This document shows positions 1-9,462 of a stretch of DNA of 64,000 nucleotides, one piece after another; the first letter of the stretch is position 1, and each line of letters opens with the position of its first letter. The DNA lies in contig NZ_WTYK01000008.1 of the NCBI RefSeq assembly GCF_009828065.1, positions 62,001 to 126,000 of the forward strand. The letters are read 5' to 3'. The notes beneath the pieces are model-generated. The model was given only the letters and a program-made list of their open reading frames with translations, had not been told where the DNA came from and did not search any database. The stretch comes from Croceibacterium soli (lineage in GTDB: Bacteria; Pseudomonadota; Alphaproteobacteria; Sphingomonadales; Sphingomonadaceae). The translations under genes and the position numbers were made by a program.

Positions 1-1
1 G

Positions 2-550
2 CTGCACAACCTCTCGAACGACGACATCAAGGTCCGCGTGCTGCACGCCGGCGTCGGTGCGATCACCGAGAGCGACGTTACGCTGGCGGCCGCCACGGGC
101 GCGCCGATCATCGGCTTCAACGTGCGCCCCAACCCCAAGGCGCGCCAGCTCGTCGCCCGCGACAAGGTGGAGATGAAGTACTTCGACGTCATCTATCACC
201 TGACCGACGAGATCGCGAAAGAGATGGCCGGCGTGCTCGGCCCGCTCAAGATCGAGAACGTGCTCGGCCGTGCCGAGGTCAAGCAGGTCTTCCCGGCCGG
301 CAAGAAGGACAAGGCTGCCGGTCTGCTGGTCACCGAAGGGACGATCCGCAAGGGTCTTTACGCCCGTCTCACCCGCCAGGACGTCATCGTCTCGGCGACG
401 ACGATCGCTTCGCTGCGGCGCTTCAAGGACGATGTGGACGAAGTCCGCTCCGGTCTCGAATGCGGCGTGGTCCTGGCCGACACCAACGACATCAAGCCGG
501 GCGACATGCTCGAGGTGTTCGAGGTCGAGGAGCGCGAACGGACGCTGTAA
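2..550 (+). CDS. infB: Translation initiation factor IF-2, C-terminal part (cut by window edge)
   Basis: The reading frame is open from base 2 and ends at a TAA. About 182 residues of the C-terminal region remain: the end of domain III and domain IV, which binds the formylmethionyl end of initiator tRNA. The segment around VRVLHAGVGAITESDV and the late DVDEVRSGLECGV stretch are typical of bacterial IF-2. The GTPase domain lies outside the window. It heads a co-directional run (DUF1697, rbfA, M50 protease, truB, rpsO, pnp), the usual translation/RNA-processing neighbourhood downstream of nusA-infB. Identification is secure; only the start is missing. Confidence 0.97.
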   Translation: MHNLSNDDIKVRVLHAGVGAITESDVTLAAATGAPIIGFNVRPNPKARQLVARDKVEMKYFDVIYHLTDEIAKEMAGVLGPLKIENVLGRAEVKQVFPAGKKDKAAGLLVTEGTIRKGLYARLTRQDVIVSATTIASLRRFKDDVDEVRSGLECGVVLADTNDIKPGDMLEVFEVEERERTL

Positions 551-568
551 CGCCGGAAACTGCAACCA

Positions 569-1105
569 ATGGCCCGCTATCTGGCCCTGCTCGGCAGCAT
601 CAATGTCGGCGGCAACCGCGTCACGATGGGCGAATTGCGCGAGGCGCTCGAGCGCGAGGATTTCGAGGACGTGGAGACGGTCGTCGCCAGCGGGAACATC
701 TTGTTCTCGTATGACGAACGGCCGTCCGACGGCCTGGCCGAGATGCTCGCCTGGATCGTCAAGGACCGGTTCGACATCGACACCTTCGCGGCCGTGCGGA
801 GCAAAGACGAGCTGGAGGCCGCGATCGAGGGCAATCCTTTCGTAGCGGACGGCGAGGAGAACCAGGTGCACACGGTGTTTCTCGATCGGCCGCTCGACCG
901 GGAGGCGTTCGAACGTTTCGCCGCCGGCTATACCGGGCCGGAGCGGATCGCCCCCGGCGAGCGCGAGTTCTTCGTCGATTTCCGCGAAGGGGTCGGCAAC
1001 TCGAAGCTGACCCAGGCCATGGCCAGGACCAAGCTCTTCGATTTCCGCTCCACCGCGCGCAACTTGCGTTCGCTGCGGCGAATGCTCCAGAAGATGGGAG
1101 ATTGA
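569..1105 (+). CDS. DUF1697 domain-containing protein
   Basis: 178 residues, starting at an ATG 18 bp after the infB stop. The N-terminus ([24 protein letters not shown]) and the following VASGNILF block match the DUF1697 family, small soluble proteins of unknown function. Its stop overlaps a possible TTG upstream of rbfA, so it is probably read from the infB-rbfA transcript. No catalytic motif is recognisable. The family call is confident; the function is unknown. Confidence 0.85.
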   Translation: MARYLALLGSINVGGNRVTMGELREALEREDFEDVETVVASGNILFSYDERPSDGLAEMLAWIVKDRFDIDTFAAVRSKDELEAAIEGNPFVADGEENQVHTVFLDRPLDREAFERFAAGYTGPERIAPGEREFFVDFREGVGNSKLTQAMARTKLFDFRSTARNLRSLRRMLQKMGD

Positions 1106-1107
1106 AC

Positions 1108-1494
1108 ATGGCCGGACAACCCGAACAGCAGTCGGTTCGCGTCCTCAAGGTGGGTGAGCGCGTGCGGCACATCCTGTCCGAGCTGCTCGCCCGCGGTGAA
1201 GTGCACGACGACACGCTCAGCGCCCATTCGGTCAGCGTCACCGAAGTGCGGATGACGCCCGACTTGCGCCAGGCCGCCGCTTACGTGAAGCCCCTGCTGG
1301 GTGAGGACGAGGCGGTAGTGCTCAAGGCGCTGCAGCGGAACACCGCGTTCTTCCAGCGCGAAGTGGCCCAGCGGCTCGGCCTCAAGTTCGCGCCGAAGCT
1401 CCAGTTCCGTAACGACGAGAGCTTCGACGTGGCCGATAAGATCGATCGGCTGCTGTCGAACCCGCGCGTGGCGCGGGACCTGGGCGAGAAGTAG
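1108..1494 (+). CDS. rbfA: 30S ribosome-binding factor A
   Basis: About 128 residues. RbfA is a KH-like cold-shock factor that binds the 30S subunit late in assembly and helps mature the 5' end of 16S rRNA. The motif [19 protein letters not shown], the [18 protein letters not shown] strand and the terminal LRFRNDES-like block are characteristic. I chose the ATG at 1108 instead of the in-frame TTG two codons upstream, because the TTG overlaps the stop of the previous gene. Position between infB and truB is the common bacterial order. Confidence 0.95.
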   Translation: MAGQPEQQSVRVLKVGERVRHILSELLARGEVHDDTLSAHSVSVTEVRMTPDLRQAAAYVKPLLGEDEAVVLKALQRNTAFFQREVAQRLGLKFAPKLQFRNDESFDVADKIDRLLSNPRVARDLGEK

Positions 1495-1555
1495 CCGGCG
1501 TCCGCAGGGCCGAGAAAGCTGGCACCCGCCGGCGCATCTGCCTATCTGCCTGCCG

Positions 1556-2275
1556 ATGAACGAAACTCTCGTCGCCGCCATGGTGCTGATCCCGGCGCTG
1601 GTCATCGCCATCGTCTTCCACGAAGTCGCCCACGGCTGGGCTGCGCTCGCGCTCGGGGATCCGACCGCGAAGGAGCGGCGCCGCCTCACCCTCAATCCGA
1701 TCCGCCATGTCGATCCGATCGGAACGCTGCTCGTGCCCGGATTCCTCGCGCTGGTTGGCGGTCCGATCTTCGGCTGGGCCAAGCCCGTGCCGGTGGTGAA
1801 AGGGCGCCTCGACAATCCTCGCTTCGGGATGATGGCGGTCGCCGCGGCCGGGCCTGGCACAAACTTTGTACTCGCCGCCATCGCCGCTGTGGCACTGGGC
1901 CTGACGCTGCCCCTCGGCGCGCAGTTCCTGGGCACGGAGACCGGCCTGTCGATGCTGGGGGGAGCCGACGGCACCGCCGATCTCTTCGCCACCGGCCTGT
2001 TCTACTTCATCCTAACCAACGTGTTCCTCGGCATGTTCAACCTGCTGCCGATCCCGCCGTTCGACGGATCGCACATCGTCGAGGGCGCGCTGCCTCGCCG
2101 GTGGGTCCATCATTACGAGCGGCTGCGCCCGTTCGGAATGCTGCTCCTCGTCGCGCTGATTGCGCTGACCTGGTTCGCACCCGGGCTTGGCGTGCTGGAG
2201 AACACGATCGGCCCGCCGGTCAACTGGGCGCTGGGGCAGTATCTGTCGCTGGCGGACATGTTCGCCGGTGCCTGA
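1556..2275 (+). CDS. Site-2-protease-family (M50) membrane metalloprotease
   Basis: 239 residues, strongly hydrophobic, with about five to six membrane segments. The zinc-binding motif HEVAHG is at about residue 22, inside the first membrane segment, and an NLLPIPPFDGSHI motif near residue 165 supplies the third metal ligand. Both are hallmarks of intramembrane M50 peptidases of the short type without a PDZ domain. Its 3' end overlaps the truB start by 8 bp, so the two are probably coupled in translation. The substrate is unknown. Confidence 0.88.
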   Translation: MNETLVAAMVLIPALVIAIVFHEVAHGWAALALGDPTAKERRRLTLNPIRHVDPIGTLLVPGFLALVGGPIFGWAKPVPVVKGRLDNPRFGMMAVAAAGPGTNFVLAAIAAVALGLTLPLGAQFLGTETGLSMLGGADGTADLFATGLFYFILTNVFLGMFNLLPIPPFDGSHIVEGALPRRWVHHYERLRPFGMLLLVALIALTWFAPGLGVLENTIGPPVNWALGQYLSLADMFAGA

Positions 2276-3398
2276 CGCCGCGAAGCCGGCGCCGCACGGC
2301 TGGCTCATCCTCGACAAGCCGCGCGGCCTCGGCTCGACCCAAGCGGTCGCCGCGGTGAAGCGCAATCTGCGCCAGGGCGGCTACCCGAAGGTGAAGATCG
2401 GCCACGGCGGCACGCTCGACCCTCTGGCCGAAGGCGTGCTGCCGATTGCGCTGGGCGAAGCGACCAAGCTGGCCGGGCGCATGCTCGATGCCAGCAAGGT
2501 CTACGAGTTCACGATCGAGTTCGGCACGGAGACCAGCACGCTGGATGCCGAAGGGGAGGTCGTGCTCACCAGCGACCGCCGGCCGCCGCTGGCCGCCGTC
2601 GCCGCGGTGCTGGAGCACTTCACTGGCGAGATCGAGCAGGTCCCGCCGGCCTATTCCGCGCTCAAGATCGACGGCGAGCGCGCTTACGACCGCGCCCGGG
2701 CCGGCGAGCAGGTCGAGATGGTGGCGAGGCGGGTGACGATCCATTCGCTGGAGATCCTCCCCGGCACGGGAAGGGGGACCGCCGACGGAAGCGAAGCTCT
2801 GCCGGAGGCAGAACTCGGTGGTGGAGGGGGCTTGCCGCAAGCGCAGCACCTGGCGGCGGGCCCCCTCCACCAGCCTGCAGCTGGTCCCCCTCCCCGTGCC
2901 GGGGAGGATGTTTGGTCCACTTTCGCCACCACCGCCGGGCGGCCCGATCCGTTCGACCCGCGCATGCCGCTGGAACTCGCCGACAGCGTCACCCTGGTGG
3001 CGAATGTCAGCAAGGGCACCTATATCCGCAGCCTGGCGCGCGACATCGCGCATGCGCTCGGGACGGTCGGCTACGTCACGTTCCTGCGCCGCACCAGGGC
3101 CGGGCCGTTCGGTGAAACCCAGGCGATTTCGCTGGACAAATTGAACACGATCGGTCAGGGCGCGCGCCTTGAAGACCACCTCCTGCCGCTCGAGGCGGGG
3201 CTGGACGGTATCCCGGCCCTCCCCCTCGATCCGGATAGTGCGCAGGCGGCCCGCCAGGGCCGGGTCCTATCCGGATTGCCCCAACCCGACGGGCTCTATC
3301 TTGCCAAGGCCGGCACTGTTCCGGTGGCGCTGATGGAGCTTTCCGAGGGGACGGCGAAAGTCGTCAGGGGATTCAACCTTCCCGATACCGCGGAGTAA
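2268..3398 (+). CDS. truB: tRNA pseudouridine(55) synthase TruB with an in-frame palindromic insertion
   Basis: Makes pseudouridine 55 in the T-loop of tRNAs. I place the start at GTG 2268, overlapping the M50 gene, because [20 protein letters not shown] leads into the conserved N-terminus. The catalytic block [14 protein letters not shown] (Asp in GTLDPLA) and the [15 protein letters not shown] motif are intact. The protein is about 376 residues against the usual 300-320. The excess lies between RVTIHSLEI and [12 protein letters not shown], where a 156-bp (52-codon) nested inverted repeat at 2754-2909 is read in frame as a low-complexity Gly/Pro/Ala segment. The enzyme may stay active because the insertion falls between core strands. 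The C-terminus continues as a PUA-like tail. Confidence 0.95.
   Translation: MPDAAKPAPHGWLILDKPRGLGSTQAVAAVKRNLRQGGYPKVKIGHGGTLDPLAEGVLPIALGEATKLAGRMLDASKVYEFTIEFGTETSTLDAEGEVVLTSDRRPPLAAVAAVLEHFTGEIEQVPPAYSALKIDGERAYDRARAGEQVEMVARRVTIHSLEILPGTGRGTADGSEALPEAELGGGGGLPQAQHLAAGPLHQPAAGPPPRAGEDVWSTFATTAGRPDPFDPRMPLELADSVTLVANVSKGTYIRSLARDIAHALGTVGYVTFLRRTRAGPFGETQAISLDKLNTIGQGARLEDHLLPLEAGLDGIPALPLDPDSAQAARQGRVLSGLPQPDGLYLAKAGTVPVALMELSEGTAKVVRGFNLPDTAE
2754..2909. repeat. Nested palindromic element inserted in truB
   Basis: The outer arms are 27 bp (2754-2780 and 2883-2909) and pair with one mismatch; both carry the core TCCTCCCCGGCACGGG. Inner arms of 12 bp (2819-2830 and 2861-2872) pair perfectly. 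The total length is exactly 52 codons without a stop, so truB stays open. A short relative of the outer ends occurs at 31286-31306. This is a mobile-looking intergenic repeat that landed in a coding sequence. Confidence 0.9.
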
Positions 3399-3402
3399 GA
3401 GA

Positions 3403-3672
3403 ATGTCGGTTACAGCTGAAAAGAAGCAGGAAGTCATCAAGGATCACGCACGCGATCCGAACGACACGGGCAGCCCCGAAGTCCAGGTCGCGATCCTCAC
3501 CGAGCGCATCCGCAACCTGACCGAGCACTTCAAGGGCCACCACAAGGACAACCATTCGCGCCGCGGCCTGCTGATGATGGTCAACAAGCGCCGCAGCCTG
3601 CTCGCCTATCTCAAGAAGATAGATGTCGAGCGCTACAACGCGCTGATCCAGAAGCTGGGTCTGCGTAAGTAA
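3403..3672 (+). CDS. rpsO: 30S ribosomal protein S15
   Basis: 89 residues, the standard length. S15 binds the central domain of 16S rRNA and forms bridge B4. The [20 protein letters not shown] helix and the [20 protein letters not shown] block are diagnostic. The gene starts 4 bp after the truB stop and is followed by a terminator and then pnp, the classic rpsO-pnp pair. Confidence 0.98.
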   Translation: MSVTAEKKQEVIKDHARDPNDTGSPEVQVAILTERIRNLTEHFKGHHKDNHSRRGLLMMVNKRRSLLAYLKKIDVERYNALIQKLGLRK

Positions 3673-3683
3673 GAGTTTAGCGA

Positions 3684-3712
3684 AGGGCGGCTCAATCGGG
3701 CCGCCCTTTTCG
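3684..3712 (+). terminator. Rho-independent terminator after rpsO
   Basis: GC-rich arms AGGGCGGC and GCCGCCCT close a short loop and are followed by TTTT. The hairpin separates rpsO from the pnp leader, so pnp may depend on read-through or its own promoter. Confidence 0.8.
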
Positions 3713-3799
3713 CATATGGAACCAGCGCAAAGCCGGGAACAGGATTTCCGCTTCCGCGCTGCGACCACGTGACAGGGTCGTCCTTCGCATTTCGGCGGA

Positions 3800-3826
3800 G
3801 GGGCCTTTGGGGCATGAAAAGGCCCC
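3800..3826 (+). promoter_or_regulatory. Hairpin in the pnp 5' leader
   Basis: GGGGCCTTT at 3800-3808 pairs with AAAGGCCCC at 3818-3826 in the 190-bp rpsO-pnp gap, followed by more GC-rich pairs up to about 3885. In Escherichia coli, pnp is autoregulated through an RNase III-cut stem in the same place. A similar role here is inference; only the hairpin is seen. Confidence 0.5.
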
Positions 3827-3904
3827 GCACCGGACCGGGACGGAAACCCCGGCACAGAGGCCCCGCCCTGCAATAGGGCACGGCGGGTTCACGAAGGAAA
3901 TCCA

Positions 3905-6226
3905 ATGTTCGACACGAAAACCGTATCGCTGGAGTGGGGCGGCAAGACCCTCACTCTGGAAACCGGCCGCATTGCCCGTCAGGCAGACGGCGCGGTCCTC
4001 GCCACTTACGGCGAAACCGTGGTGCTGTGCGCCGTCACCGCCGCGAAGAGCGTCAAGGAAGGCCAGGACTTCTTCCCGCTGACCGTTCACTACCAGGAAA
4101 AATTCTCGTCGGCCGGGCGCATCCCGGGCGGCTTCTTCAAGCGCGAGCGCGGGGCGACTGAGAAGGAAACGCTGACCAGCCGCCTTATCGACCGTCCGAT
4201 CCGTCCGCTGTTCCCCGAAGGGTTCTACAACGAGATCAACGTGATCTGCCAGGTGCTGTCCTATGACGGCGAGACCGAGGCGGACATCGTGGCAATGGTC
4301 GCCGCTTCCGCTGCCCTGACCATTTCCGGCGTGCCCTTCATGGGCCCGATCGGCGCCTGCCGCGTCGGCTTCGTCGACGGCGAGTACGTGCTCAACCCGA
4401 AGCAGGACGCCGCGCTTTCCGAAGGCCGTCTCGACCTCATCGTTGCCGCCACGCAAGACGCGGTGATGATGGTGGAATCCGAAGCTCGCGAACTGAGCGA
4501 AGAAGAGATGCTCGGTGCGATCATGTTCGCGCACGAGGAATCGCGCAAGGTCATCGGCGCGATCATCGATCTGGCCGAGCAGGCCGCCAAGGATCCGTGG
4601 GAACTCGACACCACCGACAACTCGGCGATGAAGGCCGAGATCAAGAAGCTGATCGGCGACGACATTGCCGCCGCCTACAAGCTGACCGACAAGTCGGCCC
4701 GCTCCAACGCGCTCAACGAAGCCCGTGCCAAAGTGAAGGCGCACTACGCCGACGCCGACGGACAGACGAGCATGACCGCCAACAAGCTGGTCAAGAAGGT
4801 CGAAGCGGACGTCGTCCGCACCGCGATCCTCAAGGACGGCAGCCGCATCGACGGCCGCGCGCTCGACCAGGTCCGCCCGATCGAAGCGATGGTCGGCTTC
4901 CTGCCGCGCACCCACGGTTCGGCGCTGTTCACCCGCGGCGAGACGCAGGCGATCTGCACGACCACGCTCGGCACCAAGGAGTCCGAGCAGATGATCGACG
5001 GGCTGGAAGGGCTGAGCTACCAGCGCTTCATGCTGCACTACAACTTCCCGCCCTACTCGGTTGGTGAAGTGGGCCGCTTCGGTGCTCCCGGGCGCCGCGA
5101 GATCGGCCACGGCAAGCTGGCGTGGCGCGCCCTGCACCCGCTCCTGCCGAAGCATGAGGACTTCCCCTACACGATCCGCATCCTGTCCGACATCACCGAG
5201 TCCAACGGCTCGAGTTCGATGGCGACGGTCTGCGGCGGCTGTCTGTCGATGATGGACGCCGGCGTGCCGATCGAACGCCCGGTTTCGGGCATCGCGATGG
5301 GCCTGATCCTGGAAGGCGACGAGTTCGCAGTCCTCTCCGACATCCTCGGCGACGAGGATCACCTCGGCGACATGGACTTCAAGGTTGCCGGTACCGAAGC
5401 GGGCATCACCAGCCTGCAGATGGACATCAAGATCGCCGGCATCACGCAGGAGATCATGACCAAGGCGCTCGAGCAGGCGAAGGCCGGCCGCGCGCACATC
5501 CTTGGCGAGATGACCAAGGCCCTGGGCTCGGCTCGCAGCGAGCTTTCGGCCCATGCCCCGCGCATCGAGACGATCCAGATCGACAAGTCGAAGATCCGTG
5601 ACGTCATCGGCACCGGCGGCAAGGTGATCCGCGAGATCGTCGCGGAGACCGGCGCCAAGGTCGACATCGACGACGAAGGCGTGATCAAGATCTCCTCTTC
5701 CGACCTCGACCAGATCGAAGCCGCGAAGAAGTGGATCCTCGGCATCGTCGAGGAAGCCGAAGTGGGCAAGGTCTACACCGGCAAGGTCGTGAACATCGTC
5801 GACTTCGGCGCGTTCGTGAACTTCATGGGCGGCAAGGACGGTCTCGTGCACGTGTCCGAGATGCGCAATGAGCGGGTCGAGAAGCCGACCGATGTCGTCT
5901 CCGAAGGCCAGGAAGTGAAGGTCAAGGTCCTCGAGGTAGACAGCCGCGGCAAAGTCCGTCTGTCGATGCGTGTGGTGGACCAGGAAACCGGCGAAGAGCT
6001 GGAAGACACGCGTCCGGCACGCGAACCGCGCGAACCGCGCGGCGAGCGTAGCGATCGCGGTCCCCGCGGCGACGGCGATCGCCGTCCGCGCCGTGACGGC
6101 GACCGTGGTGGTCGCAGCGGCGGTGGCGGCGGTGGCCGTGGTCCCCGCAACGACCGCGGCCCGCGTGAGGACAAGGAAGGCGGCAGCGATCCCGATCACA
6201 TGCCCGCGTTCCTCAAGGACGACTAA
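3905..6226 (+). CDS. pnp: Polyribonucleotide nucleotidyltransferase (PNPase)
   Basis: 773 residues. Phosphorolytic 3'-5' exoribonuclease, a trimeric core of the RNA degradosome. Two RNase PH domains are visible (about 1-220, with [21 protein letters not shown], and about 310-540, with [17 protein letters not shown]). A KH domain follows with the GTGGK loop near residue 567, then an S1 domain (about 620-690, [15 protein letters not shown]). The last 75 residues are a low-complexity Arg/Gly/Asp tail rich in RGG-like pieces, a common alphaproteobacterial extension possibly involved in RNA or RNase E contact. Start by ATG after AAGGAAATCC. Confidence 0.98.
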   Translation: MFDTKTVSLEWGGKTLTLETGRIARQADGAVLATYGETVVLCAVTAAKSVKEGQDFFPLTVHYQEKFSSAGRIPGGFFKRERGATEKETLTSRLIDRPIRPLFPEGFYNEINVICQVLSYDGETEADIVAMVAASAALTISGVPFMGPIGACRVGFVDGEYVLNPKQDAALSEGRLDLIVAATQDAVMMVESEARELSEEEMLGAIMFAHEESRKVIGAIIDLAEQAAKDPWELDTTDNSAMKAEIKKLIGDDIAAAYKLTDKSARSNALNEARAKVKAHYADADGQTSMTANKLVKKVEADVVRTAILKDGSRIDGRALDQVRPIEAMVGFLPRTHGSALFTRGETQAICTTTLGTKESEQMIDGLEGLSYQRFMLHYNFPPYSVGEVGRFGAPGRREIGHGKLAWRALHPLLPKHEDFPYTIRILSDITESNGSSSMATVCGGCLSMMDAGVPIERPVSGIAMGLILEGDEFAVLSDILGDEDHLGDMDFKVAGTEAGITSLQMDIKIAGITQEIMTKALEQAKAGRAHILGEMTKALGSARSELSAHAPRIETIQIDKSKIRDVIGTGGKVIREIVAETGAKVDIDDEGVIKISSSDLDQIEAAKKWILGIVEEAEVGKVYTGKVVNIVDFGAFVNFMGGKDGLVHVSEMRNERVEKPTDVVSEGQEVKVKVLEVDSRGKVRLSMRVVDQETGEELEDTRPAREPREPRGERSDRGPRGDGDRRPRRDGDRGGRSGGGGGGRGPRNDRGPREDKEGGSDPDHMPAFLKDD

Positions 6227-6250
6227 GGCTAAGCCTTAGGAGCGAAAATC

Positions 6251-6285
6251 AGGGCCGTGGGGAGCAATCCCCGCGGCCCTTTTTC
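6251..6285 (+). terminator. Strong rho-independent terminator after pnp
   Basis: AGGGCCG and CGGCCCT arms extended by GGGGA/TCCCC around a GCAA-type loop, followed by TTTTT. Ends the translation/RNA operon. Confidence 0.92.
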
Positions 6286-6325
6286 ATGCGGAGCGGCGCT
6301 GCCATTCGAGCGTCATGCCTCGGTC

Positions 6326-6398
6326 CCGTTCGTCCTGAGCCTGTCGAAGGACGCGAGGCACGCGCCAGGTCGTGGTTCGACAAGCTCACCACGAACGG
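6326..6398. repeat. Inverted intergenic repeat
   Basis: The arm CCGTTCGTCCTGAGCCTGTC (starting 6326) is the near-complement of CACCACGAACGG (ending 6398), with the core GTTCGACAAGCTCACC between. This repeat type is scattered in many sphingomonad genomes. The rest of the 325-bp gap before the next gene shows no ORF I would defend. Confidence 0.75.
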
Positions 6399-6551
6399 AA
6401 GCGGGGTGGCGCGCAGGCTCTCACCCTCCTACCTATTCGCGCGAGGATGAGGTGTCGGAGGGGCCGGGGCCGAAAAGAAACCGTCTCTTGTCTTGTTGTG
6501 GAGGGACCACCTACAAGGCGCCCAACCCCCAGAATCATAGGCAGAAGACCC

Positions 6552-7898
6552 ATGTCCACTATCACCCAGACCGCCCCGGCAAGCTCCCAGGAACTGGCGC
6601 GCGTGTTCGCGTTGCAGCAGCAGCATCAGTGGGATGTGAAAGCCTCGACCGCCGAAGAGCGCAGGGCGAAGCTCCAGAAGCTGAAGGCCGCCGTGGAAGC
6701 CCACGCCGACGACATCGTCGCGGCCGTGCGGGAGGACACCCGCAAGCCCGAAGGCGAGATCCGCGTCACCGAAGTGATGAACGTCGTGGCCAACATCCAG
6801 CTCAACATCGACAGCCTCGACGACTGGATGAAGCCGACCGAGGTAACCCCCTCGAAGAACCCGAACGACAAGGCGATGATCGCCTACGAGGCGCGCGGCG
6901 TGTGCCTGATCCTCGGCCCGTGGAACTTCCCGCTTGGCCTGACCTTCGGCCCGCTCGCGGCGGCCGTCTCCGCCGGCAACTGCTGTATGGTCAAGCTCAC
7001 CGACCTCTGCCCCAACACCGCCCGCATCGCCGGGGTGATCGTCCGCGAAGTGTTCGACGAGAACGAAGTGGCCCTGTTCGAAGGCGGCGTGGAAGTGGCG
7101 CAGGAGCTGCTCGAGCTGCCGTTCAACCACATCTTCTTCACCGGCAGCACACGCGTCGGCAAGATCGTCATGGCCGCGGCGGCCAAGCACCTCGCCTCGG
7201 TGACGCTGGAGCTGGGCGGCAAGTCCCCGGTCATCGTCGACGAGGGCGCGAACGTCGAGGAGATCGCCGCTCACCTCGCCGCCGCCAAGCAGTTCAATGG
7301 CGGCCAGGCCTGCATCAGCCCGGACTATGTCTTCGTTCGGGAAGACCAGAAGGACCGCCTGGTGGAAGCCTTCAAAGCCAACGTCGTGAAGAACCTCTAC
7401 GAGGACGGCAAGATCAAGAAGGAAAGCATCGCGCAGATCGTCAACGCAGGCAACTTTGCCCGTGTGAAGGCACTTTTTGACGATGCGGTGGCCCAGGGCG
7501 CGACGGTGGCCGCCGGCGGCGAGCTGGAGGAGGACGACCTGACGATCCACCCCACGATGCTGACCGACGTCACGCCGCAGATGAAGATCCTGCAGGAAGA
7601 GATCTTCGCCCCGGTCCTGCCGGTGATGACCTACGACGACATCGACCAGGTGATCAGCTACATCGCAGCGCGCGACAAGCCGCTGGCGCTGTACATCTTC
7701 AGCAACGACGAGGGCAACGTTCAGAAGATCCTCAGCCGCACCTCCTCCGGCGGGGTGACTGTGAACGGCGTGTTCTCGCACTACCTGGAGAACCAGCTTC
7801 CGTTCGGCGGCGTGAACCAGAGCGGCACGGGCAGCTATCACGGCTATTTCGGCTTCAAGGCCTTCTCGCACGAGCGGGCCATCTACATGCACCAGTAA
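6552..7898 (+). CDS. Aldehyde dehydrogenase family protein
   Basis: 448 residues from the ATG at 6552; the frame is open further upstream but without family similarity. NAD(P)-dependent oxidation of an aldehyde to an acid. Visible are the LGPWNFPL motif, the nucleotide-binding FTGSTRVGKIV turn, the general-base region LELGGKSPVIV (about residue 220) and the nucleophile region GGQACISPDYV (about residue 255). The shorter length and the LSRTSSGGVTVNG/LPFGGVNQSGTGSYHG C-terminus suit the class 3 / coniferyl-aldehyde type. The substrate cannot be told. It stands alone after the pnp terminator. Confidence 0.93.
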   Translation: MSTITQTAPASSQELARVFALQQQHQWDVKASTAEERRAKLQKLKAAVEAHADDIVAAVREDTRKPEGEIRVTEVMNVVANIQLNIDSLDDWMKPTEVTPSKNPNDKAMIAYEARGVCLILGPWNFPLGLTFGPLAAAVSAGNCCMVKLTDLCPNTARIAGVIVREVFDENEVALFEGGVEVAQELLELPFNHIFFTGSTRVGKIVMAAAAKHLASVTLELGGKSPVIVDEGANVEEIAAHLAAAKQFNGGQACISPDYVFVREDQKDRLVEAFKANVVKNLYEDGKIKKESIAQIVNAGNFARVKALFDDAVAQGATVAAGGELEEDDLTIHPTMLTDVTPQMKILQEEIFAPVLPVMTYDDIDQVISYIAARDKPLALYIFSNDEGNVQKILSRTSSGGVTVNGVFSHYLENQLPFGGVNQSGTGSYHGYFGFKAFSHERAIYMHQ

Positions 7899-7939
7899 GC
7901 TGGCACAGGGCCCGGCCGGCACGATCTTGAGGAGCAGAC

Positions 7940-8089
7940 ATGGCGCTGGATGACGAGATTGTCGAAACGCCGGACGGGCCGATGACCTGGGCGGAGTGGA
8001 AGAAGAAGAACCCGGTGCAGATCCCCTCGCGGCGGACCAAGGGGAAGAAGCTGCCGGTTAAGGTGAAGCGCTTCACCTCCGACACCTGA
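7940..8089 (+). CDS. Small basic hypothetical protein (49 aa)
   Basis: ATG at 7940 preceded by the good ribosome site TTGAGGAG. The translation starts MALDDEIVETPDGPMTWAEW and ends in a lysine-rich tail with KKLPVKVKRF. The acidic start and basic end are reminiscent of small nucleic-acid- or ribosome-associated proteins, but I know no function. It is followed by an imperfect GC hairpin (8091-8118). Confidence 0.6.
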   Translation: MALDDEIVETPDGPMTWAEWKKKNPVQIPSRRTKGKKLPVKVKRFTSDT

Positions 8090-8129
8090 GCCGGGCGCCG
8101 GCAAGGGTGCCCGGGGCGTTTCGCGAGCA

Positions 8130-8621
8130 ATGATCCGCAAGTCCTCTTTCCCGCCGGTCGTGGCGCCGGACACGCGGGTGCTCATCCTCGGCAGCCTGCC
8201 GGGGGAGCGCTCGCTGGCGGAGCAGCGATACTATGCCCATCCGCGCAACCTGTTCTGGCGCTTGATCGGCGAGGTAATCGGGCGCGACCTGGAGGTGCTC
8301 GACTACGACGCACGGCTGGCCGCGCTGCTCGCCGCCCGCATCGGGCTGTGGGACACCGTCGCCTCCGCGCAGCGCAGCGGCAGCCTGGATGCCGCGATCC
8401 GGGAGGCGGAGCACAATCCGCTTGCCGATCTCGCCGCTTCGCTGCCCCAACTTCGCGCCGTCGCCTTCAACGGCGCGACGTCGGCCAGGATCGCCGGCGT
8501 GTTGCTAGCGAACAGCGGGCTGGCGCTGCTTCCCCTGCCCTCCTCCAGCCCGGCCTACGCGGCCATGCCGCTGGCCGAGAAACGCAGGCTGTGGCGCGCG
8601 ATAGGCGAATTCCTCCCATGA
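8130..8621 (+). CDS. DNA-deoxyinosine glycosylase (uracil-DNA glycosylase superfamily, family 6)
   Basis: 163 residues. Probable base-excision repair enzyme removing hypoxanthine from DNA. The N-terminal GSLPGERSLAEQRYYAHPRN block holds the first UDG motif in the family-6 form with the following YYAHPRNLFW. LWDTVASAQRSGSLDAAIR and the late LPLPSSSPAYA (second motif) complete the set. The length fits. Family 6 has been described as hypoxanthine-specific; specificity here is inferred. Confidence 0.85.
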   Translation: MIRKSSFPPVVAPDTRVLILGSLPGERSLAEQRYYAHPRNLFWRLIGEVIGRDLEVLDYDARLAALLAARIGLWDTVASAQRSGSLDAAIREAEHNPLADLAASLPQLRAVAFNGATSARIAGVLLANSGLALLPLPSSSPAYAAMPLAEKRRLWRAIGEFLP

Positions 8622-8661
8622 CCCCTTGTCTCCGGAGCCGCGCAGCGCCACAAATCCTCCC

Positions 8662-8820
8662 ATGACCAAACGCATCCCGACTTCAGGCAAAGCGGCCATC
8701 GCCGGCGCCATCGGCTCGGCGGCGATCGCCGCGGCGCTGCTTTATGCGAACCGGCGCAAGAAGAAGACGCCGGACCAGCTTCCGCCGATCCCCTCGGGCG
8801 AACCGCCGGAGACCGACTGA
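8662..8820 (+). CDS. Small single-span membrane protein (52 aa)
   Basis: ATG at 8662 after TCCTCCC. One predicted membrane helix (about residues 10-27, [19 protein letters not shown]) is followed by NRRKKK, which by the positive-inside rule puts the Pro-rich C-tail in the cytoplasm. The stop shares a base with the leuD start (TGATG), so leuD translation may be coupled to it. Function unknown. Confidence 0.6.
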   Translation: MTKRIPTSGKAAIAGAIGSAAIAAALLYANRRKKKTPDQLPPIPSGEPPETD

Positions 8821-9422
8821 TGGAACCGCTCCGCCAAGTCGAAGGCCGCGCCTACCCGTTCGGCCGCAACAACGTCGACACCGACCTGATCATCCCGGCG
8901 CGCTGGCTGAAGACCGTCACGCGCGAGGGCCTCGGCCGCGGGGCTTTCGAAGCGCTGCGCGGCGAGGAAGGCAACGTGTTCGACGATCCGCGCTTCGCCG
9001 GTGCGCCGATCATCATCGCCGGCGACAACTTCGGCTGCGGATCGAGCCGCGAGCATGCCGCCTGGGCGCTGCTGGACATGGGCGTGACGGCGGTGATCGC
9101 GCCGAGCTTCTCCGACATCTTCGCCGGTAACGCCTTCAAGAACGGGATCCTGACCGTCGCGCTGCCGCAGGAGGCCGTCGACCGCCTGCTGGCAGTGGCG
9201 GAGACCGATCCGATCGCGATCGACCTCGACAGCCAGACGGTGACCACCCCGTTCCAGGACCGCTTCACGTTCGAAATCGACCCGTTCCGCAAGCACTGCC
9301 TGCTGGAAGGGCTGGACGAAGTCGGCCTGACGCTCGGCCGCGCGGCACAGATCGAAGCATACGAGGCGCGCCAGCAGGCAGAGATGCCCTGGATCGCCCG
9401 CGGAACGTCACTGGCCGCGTGA
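8820..9422 (+). CDS. leuD: 3-isopropylmalate dehydratase small subunit
   Basis: 200 residues, the normal length. With LeuC it isomerises 2- to 3-isopropylmalate in leucine biosynthesis. The swivel-domain motif [17 protein letters not shown] (about residues 63-79) and [15 protein letters not shown] near the N-terminus are diagnostic; [13 protein letters not shown] is also standard. leuC is not in this window's neighbourhood, so the two subunits are split or leuC is elsewhere. Confidence 0.97.
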   Translation: MEPLRQVEGRAYPFGRNNVDTDLIIPARWLKTVTREGLGRGAFEALRGEEGNVFDDPRFAGAPIIIAGDNFGCGSSREHAAWALLDMGVTAVIAPSFSDIFAGNAFKNGILTVALPQEAVDRLLAVAETDPIAIDLDSQTVTTPFQDRFTFEIDPFRKHCLLEGLDEVGLTLGRAAQIEAYEARQQAEMPWIARGTSLAA

Positions 9423-9462
9423 GTCCAGCCACCCTATTCCGTCCATTCAAAGCGAGGCCAAA

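Noticed and set aside
3692-6199. 835-codon open frame antisense to pnp
   Set aside because: Lies entirely opposite pnp, whose protein is fully conserved. The antisense product is low-complexity (His, Asp, Arg, Val) as expected from GC-rich codon bias.
6257-6551. Upstream extension of the aldehyde dehydrogenase frame
   Set aside because: It runs through the pnp terminator and an inverted repeat; the family similarity and ribosome context start at 6552.
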